From Trueperella bonasi (lineage in GTDB: Bacteria > Actinomycetota > Actinomycetes > Actinomycetales > Actinomycetaceae), in assembly GCF_030811535.1 (NCBI RefSeq), contig NZ_JAUSQX010000001.1, forward strand, positions 1,839,165 through 1,903,164: DNA of 64,000 bases, written 5' to 3'. The stretch's first letter is position 1. The number at the start of each line of letters is the position of its first letter. The position numbers and the translations under genes were made by a program. The notes beneath the pieces were generated by a model. That model worked only from the letters and a program-made list of their open reading frames with translations. It was not told the DNA's origin and ran no database searches. Shown here piece after piece: positions 27,724-37,192 of the stretch.

Positions 27724-28935
27724 TTAGATCAGGCCCGCTTGCCGCGCATTCACATGGATGGGGCCGGTGACTTGTTCAATCTGCCACGGGCGAGCACCCT
27801 CAGCCAGGAAAATAGCTGCCAGATCTTCCTCACTCGTCCACCCCGTCCACGCGGCCATTTTCTGAACCGCCGGCTTCATCAGCACGTCCTGGCGAAGCCC
27901 GAGCTCATCGGCGAGCTCAAGGACTGTCGAACGAAGGCTCTCCCAACGCGCGGCAGCGTCGCGATCGTGGCGTTCCCACCTATTAACGGGCGGATAGGGA
28001 TCCTTTGACTCGGTATAACGGCGTTCGGGAAGCGCCCGTTCATCAAGGTTCCAAGCAATCTCAATCGCCTCCCACCAGGTGTCAACATCGCCGCGCCTTT
28101 GGCGCGAACGCAACAGCGATGAGTTCACGACGTCCGAACGTGAACGCGGTTTGCGGCCAGCCAGCTCTGCCAATACCTTGTTAGGCAAGACTTTCCCAGG
28201 TGCGAGGTCGCGCTTGCGCGCCAAATTGTCACGCGCGCCCCACAATTCCCGCAACATCGCAAGGGCGCGCCGATCACGAAGCCCGGCTTGCCGTGATGCA
28301 CGCCGCCACGGCTGCTTCGACGGAAGTCTTGGTTTGCGTAACCGAACTTCTTCGCATTCCTGTTCGAACCACTCAAAGCGGCCGGCTTCTACAAGCTGGT
28401 CGGTTAATTCCTCTCTGAGTTCATGCAATAATTCAACGTCGAGTGCGGCATAGGCTAACAGCGGGGGAGGAAGCGGGCGCTGGGACCAATCCGAATTCGA
28501 ATGCTCCTTCGCTAAGGTCCAGCCGGTGACTTCCTCCGTAATTGCTTGGAGGGAGACCTTTTCGAAGCCCAACATCAGCGCGGCAAGCTCGGTGTCAAAA
28601 ACTTTCGTAGGATACAGCCCCAATTCGTGTAAGCATGGAAGATCCTGATCGGCAGCGTGCAGTATCCACTCCTCTTTAAGCACTTCACGTAAGCCGCCAA
28701 GGCGGTCCTCGATGCCAATCGGATCAATCAGAATTGTTCCGGTACCTTCCCGGCGAACCTGAATGAGGTAAGCGCGGTTAGAGTAGCGAATTCCCATCGC
28801 GCGTTCAGTGTCGACAGCTATCGGCCCTGAACCGGATGCAAGGCGCGCGACGGCGTCGTCGATCTTCTCGTTGACCACCTCGGGGATGCCCTCACGTGGA
28901 ACATCAAGTGGACGAGTGGGGGTGTCGTTACTCAA
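27724..28935 (-). CDS. rnd: Ribonuclease D family 3'-5' exonuclease with HRDC domain
   Basis: A 403-aa DEDDy exonuclease that trims tRNA precursors and other RNAs. Exo I is in IAVDTERAMGIRYSNRAYLIQ, Exo II is near ILHAADQDLPCLHELGL, and Exo III is YAALDVELLHEL. A HRDC module follows near residues 215-290 (RQAGLRDRRALAMLRELWGARD), and the C-terminus resembles the second HRDC of actinobacterial enzymes. The start overlaps the DUF3000 stop by four bases, so the two form an operon. Confidence 0.9.
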   Translation of the reverse strand: MSNDTPTRPLDVPREGIPEVVNEKIDDAVARLASGSGPIAVDTERAMGIRYSNRAYLIQVRREGTGTILIDPIGIEDRLGGLREVLKEEWILHAADQDLPCLHELGLYPTKVFDTELAALMLGFEKVSLQAITEEVTGWTLAKEHSNSDWSQRPLPPPLLAYAALDVELLHELREELTDQLVEAGRFEWFEQECEEVRLRKPRLPSKQPWRRASRQAGLRDRRALAMLRELWGARDNLARKRDLAPGKVLPNKVLAELAGRKPRSRSDVVNSSLLRSRQRRGDVDTWWEAIEIAWNLDERALPERRYTESKDPYPPVNRWERHDRDAAARWESLRSTVLELADELGLRQDVLMKPAVQKMAAWTGWTSEEDLAAIFLAEGARPWQIEQVTGPIHVNARQAGLI

Positions 28936-29510
28936 ACTTTATCCACCTTACGCGCAAGGCTGCTAACCTGATCGCTCCACGGCCCCAGCCCTGACAACGA
29001 AGCGATAAAATCCGCCCACGCACGCAAGTGCTCGGTCAGATAGGGAGTTTGCGGAGACCACGAAGCGCGCACTTCGAGGTCAACGCGCGAAGAATTCAGA
29101 TATAAGCCGCCGAATGTTTCATTGAAAACACGGGTGACGGTCCCGTTCAGACTGTGATAAGAAGCGCCAGCTCCATCAAAACCATCCTGCAACCACGACC
29201 ACGCCACCTCACCCAAGAGCGGATCATCACCCATGACGGAATCGACTGGAGCTTGCGCATGGATGACAATCCTAAACGTGCCGTTCCATGCCGGTTGCGT
29301 ATCGGGATCGTGAAGGACCACAAATTTGGCCGAGCCACGCAGTTCATCCGAATCGTTCCGATCTTTCACCTCGGCCTGAAGCGCCACTGCCCACGGCGCG
29401 ATCCGAGTTGGGCCCGGGATCTGACCCACGTGAATTTCGGGCCGAAACTCCAATCCCTTGAGAGATTCAAGGGCAGTTACGAAGTCCGCAGGCGGGAGAT
29501 TATTGGTCAC
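28932..29510 (-). CDS. DUF3000 family protein
   Basis: A 192-aa actinobacterial protein recognised from FVTALESLKGLEFRPEI, RIAPWAVALQAEV and EVAWSWLQDGFDGAGASYHSLNGTV-type segments. It is the usual partner of RNase D, and the ATGA-type overlap suggests a common transcript. No catalytic motif is known. The GTG at 29510 lies six bases after TAGAGT on the minus strand, a leaderless geometry; the purine run directly before the GTG is too close to act as a Shine-Dalgarno. Confidence 0.85.
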   Translation of the reverse strand: MTNNLPPADFVTALESLKGLEFRPEIHVGQIPGPTRIAPWAVALQAEVKDRNDSDELRGSAKFVVLHDPDTQPAWNGTFRIVIHAQAPVDSVMGDDPLLGEVAWSWLQDGFDGAGASYHSLNGTVTRVFNETFGGLYLNSSRVDLEVRASWSPQTPYLTEHLRAWADFIASLSGLGPWSDQVSSLARKVDKV

Positions 29511-29574
29511 CCTTCGACTCTAACGACATAGACTCAGCCTGTGGCGGTGACGCGCCGGACTTTTGGCGTAATTC

Positions 29575-31314
29575 CTAACGAAATACTGCGACGGAAGGTC
29601 CGACGAACCGTACGTGCCCGTCATCGGTCAGCGTGGGCGGCTCCCAGCTAAGTATCTGCTTCTTTCCCGCTACGGGCGCCGGAACATTCACGGGCTGACT
29701 GGAGCGGGAGAATACGACGACGGTGCTGCCCCGAGTCATCCAGCCGGAATCGCCATCGAGCACAAACGAGGTTTGTGAACGATCGCCGCTAGCTATATCG
29801 GGATCAGATTTACGTATGCGAATCAGATCTTTAACGAATCCAAGCATTCGGCGGTGTTTGACAGCATCAACTTCTTCCCAGTTGAGCTTGGATGAAATGA
29901 AAGTCTGCTCGTCTTGGGGATCCAGCATCGTTGCGGGAATGTCACCGTAAATGGTGGTCATATCCCAATTTGCAAACTCTGCAAGCCTACCTTCCTTGAT
30001 GAGGGGGCCCAGTTCTTCGCCGTGATCGGTGAAGTAGTGGAAAGGTGTGCGTGTTGCAAATTCTTCGCCCATGAAGAGCATGGGAGTGTAATGGGATAGC
30101 AAAATCAATGCTCGCGATATTGCGAGCTCGCCGATTTCCAGTTTCAGGGAGGGGCGGTCGGATATCATCCTATTTCCCACTTGGTCATGATTTTCATCAA
30201 AGGCCATGAAGTGATGCCCGGACATTCCCTCAGGAATCGGCTTTCCTCGTGGAGCCGATTCGAATGTGAGCTCTTGACCAACTCGCACAAATCCGTGCTC
30301 AAAAGCTTGAGGCATGACCGCATCGTCAGCGTAGTCCGCATAGTAGGCGTTCGTTTCTCCGGTCAGCCATACGTGTAAAGCATGATGGATATCGTCTGCC
30401 CACTGCATGTCCATTCCATAGCCACCATCTTTCACCGGCGTGACCATGGCGGCGTCATTATCTTCCGATTCGGCGGTGAGAGTGAGCGTTCGCCCGAGTT
30501 CGGTTCCCAGTTCGGCGATCTCCTCTGAAAGCTGGGCCAAGAAATGCCGATCAGAATTGTCAAGAAGGTGGTGTACGGCGTCGAGCCGGAGCGCGTCGAA
30601 ATGGTAGTCGCGCATCCACTGCTTGGCGTTATCAATCAAGTAACGCCGAACAGATTCGCTATCCTCGCCGTCCAAGTTAAGAGCCTCACCCCAAGGAGTG
30701 TGATGCCAGCTTGAAAAATAGGGCCCAAATTGAGCCAAGTAGTTGCCGTCCGGGCCGAAGTGGTTGTACACGACGTCGAGGCAGGCGGACATGCCATGCC
30801 CATGAATTGCGTCAATTAGTGCGACGAGATCCTCGGGCCGTCCATACGGGTGATGGAGGGCAAAGATAGACACCCCGTCGTAACCCCAACCACGTTCGCC
30901 AGGCATCGGGGCAATCGGTAGGAGCTGAATAACGTCTACTCCAAGATCCTTCAAATAGCCCAGCCGTTCGATCGCAGACCGAAACGTTCCCCGTGGCGTG
31001 AAAGTTCCCACGTGCATCTCGTAGAACACCTTGCCGTGCAGGTTTTCCCCTCGCCAATCATCATCCGTCCACTCGAATGTCGATGGATCGACTATCTCAC
31101 TTGGCCCGTGTGGACCGTCGGGTTGGCACATGGAACGTGGATCGGGAAGCCGCATTCCGCCGTCAAGGCGCACATAGTACTGCGTACCCACAGACAGCGG
31201 CTGATCCAAAACGAAGTGGTTCCCAATTTTGGCGAGTTCCACTTCCTCCTCGGTGCGAGCAAGAACGAGCGTCGCCTTCTGAGCTTTCGGAGCCCAAATC
31301 TTTACGTTAGTCAT
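29575..31314 (-). CDS. treZ: Malto-oligosyltrehalose trehalohydrolase
   Basis: Releases trehalose from the maltooligosyl-trehalose made by TreY. It is a GH13 enzyme of 579 aa with an N-terminal CBM48-like domain (NVKIWAPKAQKATLVL) and a TIM barrel containing DVVYNHFGPDGNY, FDALRLDAVHHLLD (nucleophile Asp), LTAESEDND (acid/base Glu) and FDENHDQVGNR. The start at 31314 (MTNVKIWAP) follows GAGAGGG and overlaps the treY 3' end by eight bases; a frame extension to 31356 is unsupported. It is the last gene of glgX-treY-treZ. Confidence 0.93.
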   Translation of the reverse strand: MTNVKIWAPKAQKATLVLARTEEEVELAKIGNHFVLDQPLSVGTQYYVRLDGGMRLPDPRSMCQPDGPHGPSEIVDPSTFEWTDDDWRGENLHGKVFYEMHVGTFTPRGTFRSAIERLGYLKDLGVDVIQLLPIAPMPGERGWGYDGVSIFALHHPYGRPEDLVALIDAIHGHGMSACLDVVYNHFGPDGNYLAQFGPYFSSWHHTPWGEALNLDGEDSESVRRYLIDNAKQWMRDYHFDALRLDAVHHLLDNSDRHFLAQLSEEIAELGTELGRTLTLTAESEDNDAAMVTPVKDGGYGMDMQWADDIHHALHVWLTGETNAYYADYADDAVMPQAFEHGFVRVGQELTFESAPRGKPIPEGMSGHHFMAFDENHDQVGNRMISDRPSLKLEIGELAISRALILLSHYTPMLFMGEEFATRTPFHYFTDHGEELGPLIKEGRLAEFANWDMTTIYGDIPATMLDPQDEQTFISSKLNWEEVDAVKHRRMLGFVKDLIRIRKSDPDIASGDRSQTSFVLDGDSGWMTRGSTVVVFSRSSQPVNVPAPVAGKKQILSWEPPTLTDDGHVRFVGPSVAVFR

Positions 31315-33805
31315 GAACCCTCTCAAGTACAGCAGCTGGGAAACGCCCAAGAACATCGGCCAGCGGCTGATTCCCGCCCTCGATAGTGGTGTCGGTCAAC
31401 ACATTGCGCCAATGCCCATCTGGCAAAACGATTGTGTAATCACCGCTGTGATCGGGAAGGTTGCGCATCGCGGCAGTGACGAGCACCGGTTGATCATTGA
31501 GAGTGCGTGCGAACGCCAATGCACGGCCAGTTGACACGGGCAAAGGCTCATAGCCGCAATCGGCCGAAGCAATGCCAGGATTGTCGCGGCGCAGCCGCGC
31601 AAGACGCGATGTGACCCACAACTTTTCAGTGTCCAAACTTGGGGAGGAAGGTAGCCCGTCTCGGTCCAGTTTGGTGAGCATCTGCTCGAGTCCCTCGTAG
31701 TCAACGGCTCTCCGGTTATCGGGATCGACCAACGAGGTTTGAGTGATCTCTTCACCGTTATAGATATCCGGAACGCCGATGCACGTCATCTGAATTGCCT
31801 TTTGAGCAAGGATATGGGTGCGAGCAGCCGCCGAGCTGCGTTCGGCAAAAGCCTGTAACAAATCTGCCGCTTCGGATTCGAGGATTGCCTTGGCGTATTC
31901 GACCAGGCCACGTTCAGCTTCTTCGTTTTGTTCCGTCCACGTCGTCCACGATTTTTGCTCGCGCGAAGCTTTCAGAAGATAAGCTTCCAGCCGCTCAAGT
32001 GATATTGGGCCCTCCGGCGTCCACGTTCCTAGCAGAGTTTGCCAAAGAAGATTCTCAGACTGGCCATCAAGCCCCGATGGCCGATCACTGGAAACGATAT
32101 CGCGCGCCTTGACAAGCATCTCGAGCCACTCATCCGTATATTGCGCGATCGGGGCGATCCGCGCACGTACATCCTCACAACGTTTGGTGTCGTGCGTCGA
32201 TAGTGTTGTCATCGTCACCGGCCAGGTCAGCGACAAACGGGATTGGAAATCATGGAAATCGTCGGGTGAGGTGGTGAAGTAGTGCGGCCCAGCACCCACT
32301 TCGTTTGCGGAGGTCAAAACCGTATAGCGATAGAAAGTGGTATCTTCGACCCCCTTGGCCATGACGGCGCCACACACCTGCTGGAACCGAATGATGGCTT
32401 CATTTCGGGCCGCTTCGTGAGTGCGACCCGCCGATCCGACCTCGTTACCAAGAAGAAGATCGATGACGACCGCAAGGGTGTCTTGGCGGTCCTCATCGAG
32501 ATTACGGCCTGCCCGTTCAGCGGCTGAACGCAGGACCCGTTCATCTTCAGAACTCGGTTTTTCGCCCGGAACGACGTAGGCACGATACCTGTCCATATGG
32601 ACGACGAGCTCGACGATCACCTCTTGAATCGACCTGTGCGTATGGTCGCGCAGGCGAACATCGGCATGGCAAATATTTGCCAGAATCGTTGACAGCCGCT
32701 CGACCTCGGCATAGAGCGAGGTGTCCACTATTTGCCGCTTGGATTTGATTTCGATGGAGGTTACCGAATCGGTTGACCCTGAAAGTTCGCCGTAAAATTG
32801 CGTCAGTTCAGGTAGTCCAGTCGGGTCTGTGAACAGTCCTTGGAGCCGCATGAGCGTGTCGTAACCCGTAGTGCCGGCGCACGGCCAATCGGAGGGAAGT
32901 GTTTCTTCGCCTTCCAAAATCTTTTCTGCCACTGTCCATGCGCCACCGGTTGCTTCGGCCAGATTGCGGAAATACTCGCGCGGGTCAGCAAGGCCATCTG
33001 GATGGTCGATCCGGAAAGCATCGATGTGCCCCTCTTCCATGAGGTCAAGAAGAAGCTTGTGGGACTCGCGGAAAACTTCCGGGTTTTCCACGCGAATCGC
33101 CGCAAGCGTATCGACGTCGAAGAAGCGCCGGTAATTCAGCTCTTCGTTTGCTACGCGCCAGTGTGCTAGGCGATAGAATTGGGCGTCGAGTAGCTCAGCC
33201 AATGGCAGGTTCTCAGTTCCGCGCCGGATAGGGAAGACGTGATCGTAGTAGCGGACCACCTTCGTCTTTCCATCGTGCTCGAAGCCAGGAACAACCATCT
33301 CGTCAAGGGTGATCGTCGCATCGGCTAGCGCCTGACCAATACGTTCGCCGAGCACGGGCATGAGCAGCCCATCTCCGGCATCGGAAAGTTCGATGTCGAA
33401 CCAGCTGAGATAGCGGGAGTCCTCGCCGTCGCGCAACAGGGACCACAGCGCGCGGTTATGGTAAAGCGGTGTTGGCACCGCCATGTGATTGGGAACGATG
33501 TCAACGATGATGTGCATTCCGGCGTCGTGAATCGCTTCTGACACGCGCCTGAAGCCGTCGATGCCGCCTAGGTCAACAGAAATCTGTTCGTGATCGACGA
33601 CGTCGTAGCCGTGGTTTGATCCGGGCGCCGCCTGCAAGATCGGAGAGAAAAAGATGTCGGTAATTCCCAGCGCCGAAAGATATGGGATGATCCGTTCAAC
33701 GTCTGCGAAATCAAAATCCGGGCTCAGTTGAATCCGATAACTTGTGACAGGCTGGCGCCGCTGCGCCGGAGGGACATGCGAGTGCCGGCGTACTTCGGTA
33801 GTCAT
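31307..33805 (-). CDS. treY: Malto-oligosyltrehalose synthase
   Basis: Converts the reducing-end alpha-1,4 bond of maltodextrins to an alpha,alpha-1,1 bond. The 832-aa GH13 protein starts with TSYRIQLSPDFDFADVERIIPYLSALGITDIFFSP and contains IIVDIVPNHMAV, HIDAFRIDHPDGLADP (nucleophile Asp) and the late catalytic TTLSTHDTKRCEDVRAR, all TreY hallmarks. The length is in the normal range. It lies between glgX and treZ on one strand with a 7-bp gap and an 8-bp overlap, so the three are translated from one mRNA. Confidence 0.95.
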   Translation of the reverse strand: MTTEVRRHSHVPPAQRRQPVTSYRIQLSPDFDFADVERIIPYLSALGITDIFFSPILQAAPGSNHGYDVVDHEQISVDLGGIDGFRRVSEAIHDAGMHIIVDIVPNHMAVPTPLYHNRALWSLLRDGEDSRYLSWFDIELSDAGDGLLMPVLGERIGQALADATITLDEMVVPGFEHDGKTKVVRYYDHVFPIRRGTENLPLAELLDAQFYRLAHWRVANEELNYRRFFDVDTLAAIRVENPEVFRESHKLLLDLMEEGHIDAFRIDHPDGLADPREYFRNLAEATGGAWTVAEKILEGEETLPSDWPCAGTTGYDTLMRLQGLFTDPTGLPELTQFYGELSGSTDSVTSIEIKSKRQIVDTSLYAEVERLSTILANICHADVRLRDHTHRSIQEVIVELVVHMDRYRAYVVPGEKPSSEDERVLRSAAERAGRNLDEDRQDTLAVVIDLLLGNEVGSAGRTHEAARNEAIIRFQQVCGAVMAKGVEDTTFYRYTVLTSANEVGAGPHYFTTSPDDFHDFQSRLSLTWPVTMTTLSTHDTKRCEDVRARIAPIAQYTDEWLEMLVKARDIVSSDRPSGLDGQSENLLWQTLLGTWTPEGPISLERLEAYLLKASREQKSWTTWTEQNEEAERGLVEYAKAILESEAADLLQAFAERSSAAARTHILAQKAIQMTCIGVPDIYNGEEITQTSLVDPDNRRAVDYEGLEQMLTKLDRDGLPSSPSLDTEKLWVTSRLARLRRDNPGIASADCGYEPLPVSTGRALAFARTLNDQPVLVTAAMRNLPDHSGDYTIVLPDGHWRNVLTDTTIEGGNQPLADVLGRFPAAVLERVHD

Positions 33806-33812
33806 AAATCTC

Positions 33813-36059
33813 CTACTGTGGGAATCCTTGTTTTGTTGTCATACGAATCGTGTCCTCGGCGACTGTGCCTACCGAGGGCGCCTTGTCGGTGCGTGTAGAG
33901 CTCAGCAAGCTGGTCACAGTGCCGTCCGTTTCACTTGCATTCTTGGTGTCGGGTCTGCGGCTGATAAGAATCGTCACAGAACGCGATTTCACCGGGAATA
34001 CATCACCAGCCTTGTAGGTTTCGTTGGCCGCGTCATCCGCCGTCGTGGTTAACACTACTTCCCATTCCGCGCCCTCATTGGTAGCGGGCACAACGAAGTC
34101 GAGGTTCTCCTCAGAGGCTGAGTACGCAAGCAGGAAATCGTCATCAACGACGGCGTTTCCACGGGCGTCCGGTTCAGCGATACGGTCCCCGTTGAGGTAG
34201 ACCATCACCGAACGGGCAAACCACGTATCCCAATCTTCATCAGCCATTTCCTCGCCGTTGTTGAGGAACCAGACGATATCGCCGCGTTCAGATTCACCGC
34301 CGCGGCCGGCGTCGCCCTTGAAGAATCGACGACGACGGAAGACCGGGTGGTCTTGACGCATTTCAATGAGCGACTGAACGAAACTGTGGATTTCGATCTG
34401 ATGTTCATCAACGTCCCAGTCCATCCAGGCAAGCTCATTATCTTGGGCGTAAACATTGTTATTCCCGTTTTGGGTACGGCCGATTTCGTCACCGTGCGAG
34501 ATCATGGGAACACCCTGCGAAGTGAGCAATGTGGTGAAAAAGTTCTTAATTTGCCGAATGCGCAGAGCGCGAATCTCGGGATCGTCGGTAGGCCCTTCTA
34601 CGCCATGGTTCCACGACTTGTTATTGTTTGAGCCGTCGGCTCCATCTTCGCCATTGGCCTCATTGTGTTTCTCATTGTAAGAAACGAGGTCGCGCATCGT
34701 AAAGCCGTCGTGTGCCGTGATGAAATTGATTGAGGCGAACGGGCGCCGGCCGGAGTTTTCATACAGGTCTGAAGAGCCCGTGAGTCGAGAAGCGAATTCA
34801 GACAGGGTCGAAGGCTCGCCGCGCCAGAAGTCTCGCATCGTATCTCGATAGTTGCCATTCCACTCCGTCCACAAGGGCGGAAATTCGCCTACGTTATAGC
34901 CGCCTTCACCAACGTCCCATGGCTCCGCAATAAGCTTGACCTGCGAAATGATTGGATCTTGCTGGATGATGTCAAAAAACGATGACAGCTTATCGACTTC
35001 ATGCAATTCACGTGCGAGCGTGGAGGCGAGGTCGAAGCGGAAACCGTCCACGTGCATGTCCACAACCCAGTAGCGCAGCGAATCCATAATGAGCTGCAAG
35101 CTGTGTGGGGAAGACATATTGAGCGAGTTCCCAGTTCCCGTGGTGTCAAAGTAATGCGCCTTGTCGTCCTCCACAAGCCGGTAGTAGGCCGCGTTATCAA
35201 TACCGCGGAATGACAGGGTGGGGCCCATGTGGTTGCCTTCGGCCGTGTGGTTGTAAACCACGTCAAGAATAATCTCGATATCGGCTTCGTGGTACGCCTT
35301 GACCATCGCTTTGAACTCCTCGACCTGCGATCCGCGCTCACCAGAGGAAGAGAACGTGTTTTGCGGTGCGAAGAAACCAATCGTGTTGTATCCCCAGTAA
35401 TTGGACAGGCCCTTTTCGATCAGCGAGGTGTCATTAACAAACTGGTGGACGGGCATGAGCTCGAGCGCCGTGATCCCCAGTTCCTTCAGGTAGTTCACCA
35501 TCGCAGGATGTGCCATACCCATATAGGTGCCGCGCATCTCGTCGGGGATGTCCGGATGAAGCTGGGTCATACCCTTCAAATGGGCTTCGTAAATAATCGA
35601 GTTGTGATAATCGTGCTTCGGAGGCCGATCGTGCCCCCAATCGAAGAACGGGTTCACAACGATCGACAGCATCGTGTGCCCAAGCGAATCGAGTTCCGAG
35701 CGCTTCGAATTATCGTAGAAATCATAAGAAAAGTTCGCCTGGTGGTTGTCAACCTGGCCCTCGATTGCTTTCGCATACGGATCAAGCAGAATCTTTGAGG
35801 GATCACAGCGGTGACCGTTGTGGGGTTCATAGGGGCCATGCACGCGAAAACCGTAGCGCTGCCCGGGGCGAATACCCGGAATATAACAGTGCCACACGTA
35901 GGCATCCACTTCACGCATATCGATGCGCTGTTCATTCATATCATCGTCAATGAGGCAGAGCTCAATCTTGTCTGCCACCGAGGAGAAGATTGCAAAATTG
36001 GTTCCCGTGCCATCAAACGTAGCACCTAGTGGGTAGGGTTTTCCTGGCCAAATTTCCAT
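33813..36059 (-). CDS. glgX: Glycogen debranching enzyme GlgX
   Basis: An isoamylase-type GH13 enzyme of 748 aa that removes short alpha-1,6 branches from glycogen and so supplies linear chains to TreY/TreZ. It has an N-terminal CBM48 domain (PLGATFDGTGTNFAIFSSVADKIELCL), EIILDVVYNHTAEGNHMGPTLSFRGIDN, VDGFRFDLASTLARE (nucleophile), LIAEPWDVGEGGYNVGEF (acid/base) and FITAHDGFTMRDLVSYN. It is the first gene of the trehalose operon. Its ATG at 36059 has no strong Shine-Dalgarno. Confidence 0.95.
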   Translation of the reverse strand: MEIWPGKPYPLGATFDGTGTNFAIFSSVADKIELCLIDDDMNEQRIDMREVDAYVWHCYIPGIRPGQRYGFRVHGPYEPHNGHRCDPSKILLDPYAKAIEGQVDNHQANFSYDFYDNSKRSELDSLGHTMLSIVVNPFFDWGHDRPPKHDYHNSIIYEAHLKGMTQLHPDIPDEMRGTYMGMAHPAMVNYLKELGITALELMPVHQFVNDTSLIEKGLSNYWGYNTIGFFAPQNTFSSSGERGSQVEEFKAMVKAYHEADIEIILDVVYNHTAEGNHMGPTLSFRGIDNAAYYRLVEDDKAHYFDTTGTGNSLNMSSPHSLQLIMDSLRYWVVDMHVDGFRFDLASTLARELHEVDKLSSFFDIIQQDPIISQVKLIAEPWDVGEGGYNVGEFPPLWTEWNGNYRDTMRDFWRGEPSTLSEFASRLTGSSDLYENSGRRPFASINFITAHDGFTMRDLVSYNEKHNEANGEDGADGSNNNKSWNHGVEGPTDDPEIRALRIRQIKNFFTTLLTSQGVPMISHGDEIGRTQNGNNNVYAQDNELAWMDWDVDEHQIEIHSFVQSLIEMRQDHPVFRRRRFFKGDAGRGGESERGDIVWFLNNGEEMADEDWDTWFARSVMVYLNGDRIAEPDARGNAVVDDDFLLAYSASEENLDFVVPATNEGAEWEVVLTTTADDAANETYKAGDVFPVKSRSVTILISRRPDTKNASETDGTVTSLLSSTRTDKAPSVGTVAEDTIRMTTKQGFPQ

Positions 36060-36159
36060 AGCACTAGACTCTCATGTTTAAGCAAAAAGTTTGTGAACTG
36101 CCGGCGTTATTAACCTCAAGTTTCGCTGTTGGCACGCACGGCGTGAAACTGAACACCGG

Positions 36160-36177
36160 GTTTAATTGAACTTAAAC
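36160..36177. promoter_or_regulatory. Inverted repeat GTTTAA-N6-TTAAAC upstream of glgX
   Basis: A perfect 6-bp-arm palindrome overlaps the stop codon of the TorD-like gene, about 100 bp upstream of glgX. It could be an operator for the trehalose operon or a weak transcript end for the gene before it. Confidence 0.35.
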
Positions 36178-36540
36178 TGCAAATGCCCCTGCTGGCGTTC
36201 GAGCCTGGATAACGCTTTGAGCTACGAAGTCCGAGATTTCGGGATCGTGAATCCATTTTTCCCATTCAGCGCCCAGTTCTTTGAGATCGTGTTCGGCACT
36301 AAAGCGATCCGAGCGGCGCGCAAACGCGCTCAGCGCACCGATCACATCCTTCGCTTCAAATTCATCACCCAGCCAGGCGGTGGTCTCCCGCACTTGGGGT
36401 GCGAGTGAGTCGCTTCGCAAGCGATCCACAAATTCCTGCGTTGGCCGTTCCAAAATTTCACCGCACAACTGCCACATTCGGGCGCGATCTCGCGCTGTGC
36501 CAGCCATGATCTCAATGGTTTCATTGCTCTTGGCACTCAC
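36172..36540 (-). CDS. Short TorD/DmsD-like protein (possible remnant)
   Basis: A 122-aa, mainly helical protein (ARDRARMWQLCGEILERPTQEFVDRL...). Its pattern and its position directly behind an Fe-S ferredoxin gene resemble the TorD/DmsD family of molybdoenzyme maturation chaperones, which are usually about 200 aa; the C-terminal half would be missing. The GTG at 36540 overlaps the ferredoxin stop by four bases, so the pair was co-translated. With the ferredoxin broken and no reductase gene nearby, it may no longer function. The family call is tentative. Confidence 0.4.
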   Translation of the reverse strand: MSAKSNETIEIMAGTARDRARMWQLCGEILERPTQEFVDRLRSDSLAPQVRETTAWLGDEFEAKDVIGALSAFARRSDRFSAEHDLKELGAEWEKWIHDPEISDFVAQSVIQARTPAGAFAV

Positions 36541-36824
36541 AATTTCTCCTCATAAACATCCCAAATACCGCTCGTGAGCGTGCTTAGCGTCGAACAGGTA
36601 TGGCACACTGCTGACTCACGCGGCCCAAGAGGTCTTGAGCATTTTTCACAGCGGTGCGCCTTCACACTAGTAAGAACCCGAAACTCTCGACCCGTGCGGC
36701 GATGTCCTAGAGCTAGCACGTCTTCAGGGCATTTCGCCTCGCATAGCCCGCATTCAGAACACTGACTCGGCTCAAAAACCAGCGCCTCGCCGTCGAAAAT
36801 TAACGTGTTTTCTGGGCACAGATG
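36537..36824 (-). pseudogene. 4Fe-4S ferredoxin, 3' fragment (split by IS)
   Basis: This reading frame has no start. It encodes CPENTL..., then C-x2-C-x2-C-x3-CP (CSECGLCEAKCP), followed by two further Cys pairs (CEKC and CHTC, possibly a zinc ribbon), and ends in DVYEEKL. Removing the IS element and one ATG copy joins it in frame to the fragment on the other side and completes the first cluster, CTACEVCVHLCP. It was therefore a dicluster ferredoxin of an anaerobic electron-transfer system. Confidence 0.82.
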
Positions 36825-36874
36825 TGAAATGGTCTAGGTTTTCTTCCGTTTGAGTAGATGGGAAAATCTGGAAT

Positions 36875-37192
36875 ATGGCGAAGAAGTTTGATCAGGAAGC
36901 GAAGGATCGTGTGGTTCGTCTTGTTGAGGATCGGATCCTTGCTGAGGGGCTTTCGATGCAGGCAGCATGCCAAGCAGTTGCACCAAAACTCGGGGTCTCG
37001 TGGCATACTGCCCGGCAATGGACCCAGGCAGCTCGACGTGAAGGAGAAGTTCCTCAACGCCTGCCCGAAGATCTGGCTGCCGAAAATGCCAGACTGCGTC
37101 GTGAAGTTCAAGAGTTGCGTGACACGAATGAGTTGTTGAAGGCTGCATCGGCTTTTTTCGCGTCCGAACTCGACCCCAAACGTCGGAAATGA
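36875..37192 (+). CDS. IS3-family transposase OrfA (HTH protein)
   Basis: A 105-aa protein with a helix-turn-helix (AACQAVAPKLGVSWHTARQWTQAARR, about 29-54) and a C-terminal leucine-zipper-like coil (LAAENARLRREVQELRDTNELLKAA). It binds the terminal repeats and in this family regulates or forms part of the OrfAB transposase. Its stop overlaps the orfB start (ATGA). orfB lies in the -1 frame. Confidence 0.93.
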   Translation: MAKKFDQEAKDRVVRLVEDRILAEGLSMQAACQAVAPKLGVSWHTARQWTQAARREGEVPQRLPEDLAAENARLRREVQELRDTNELLKAASAFFASELDPKRRK

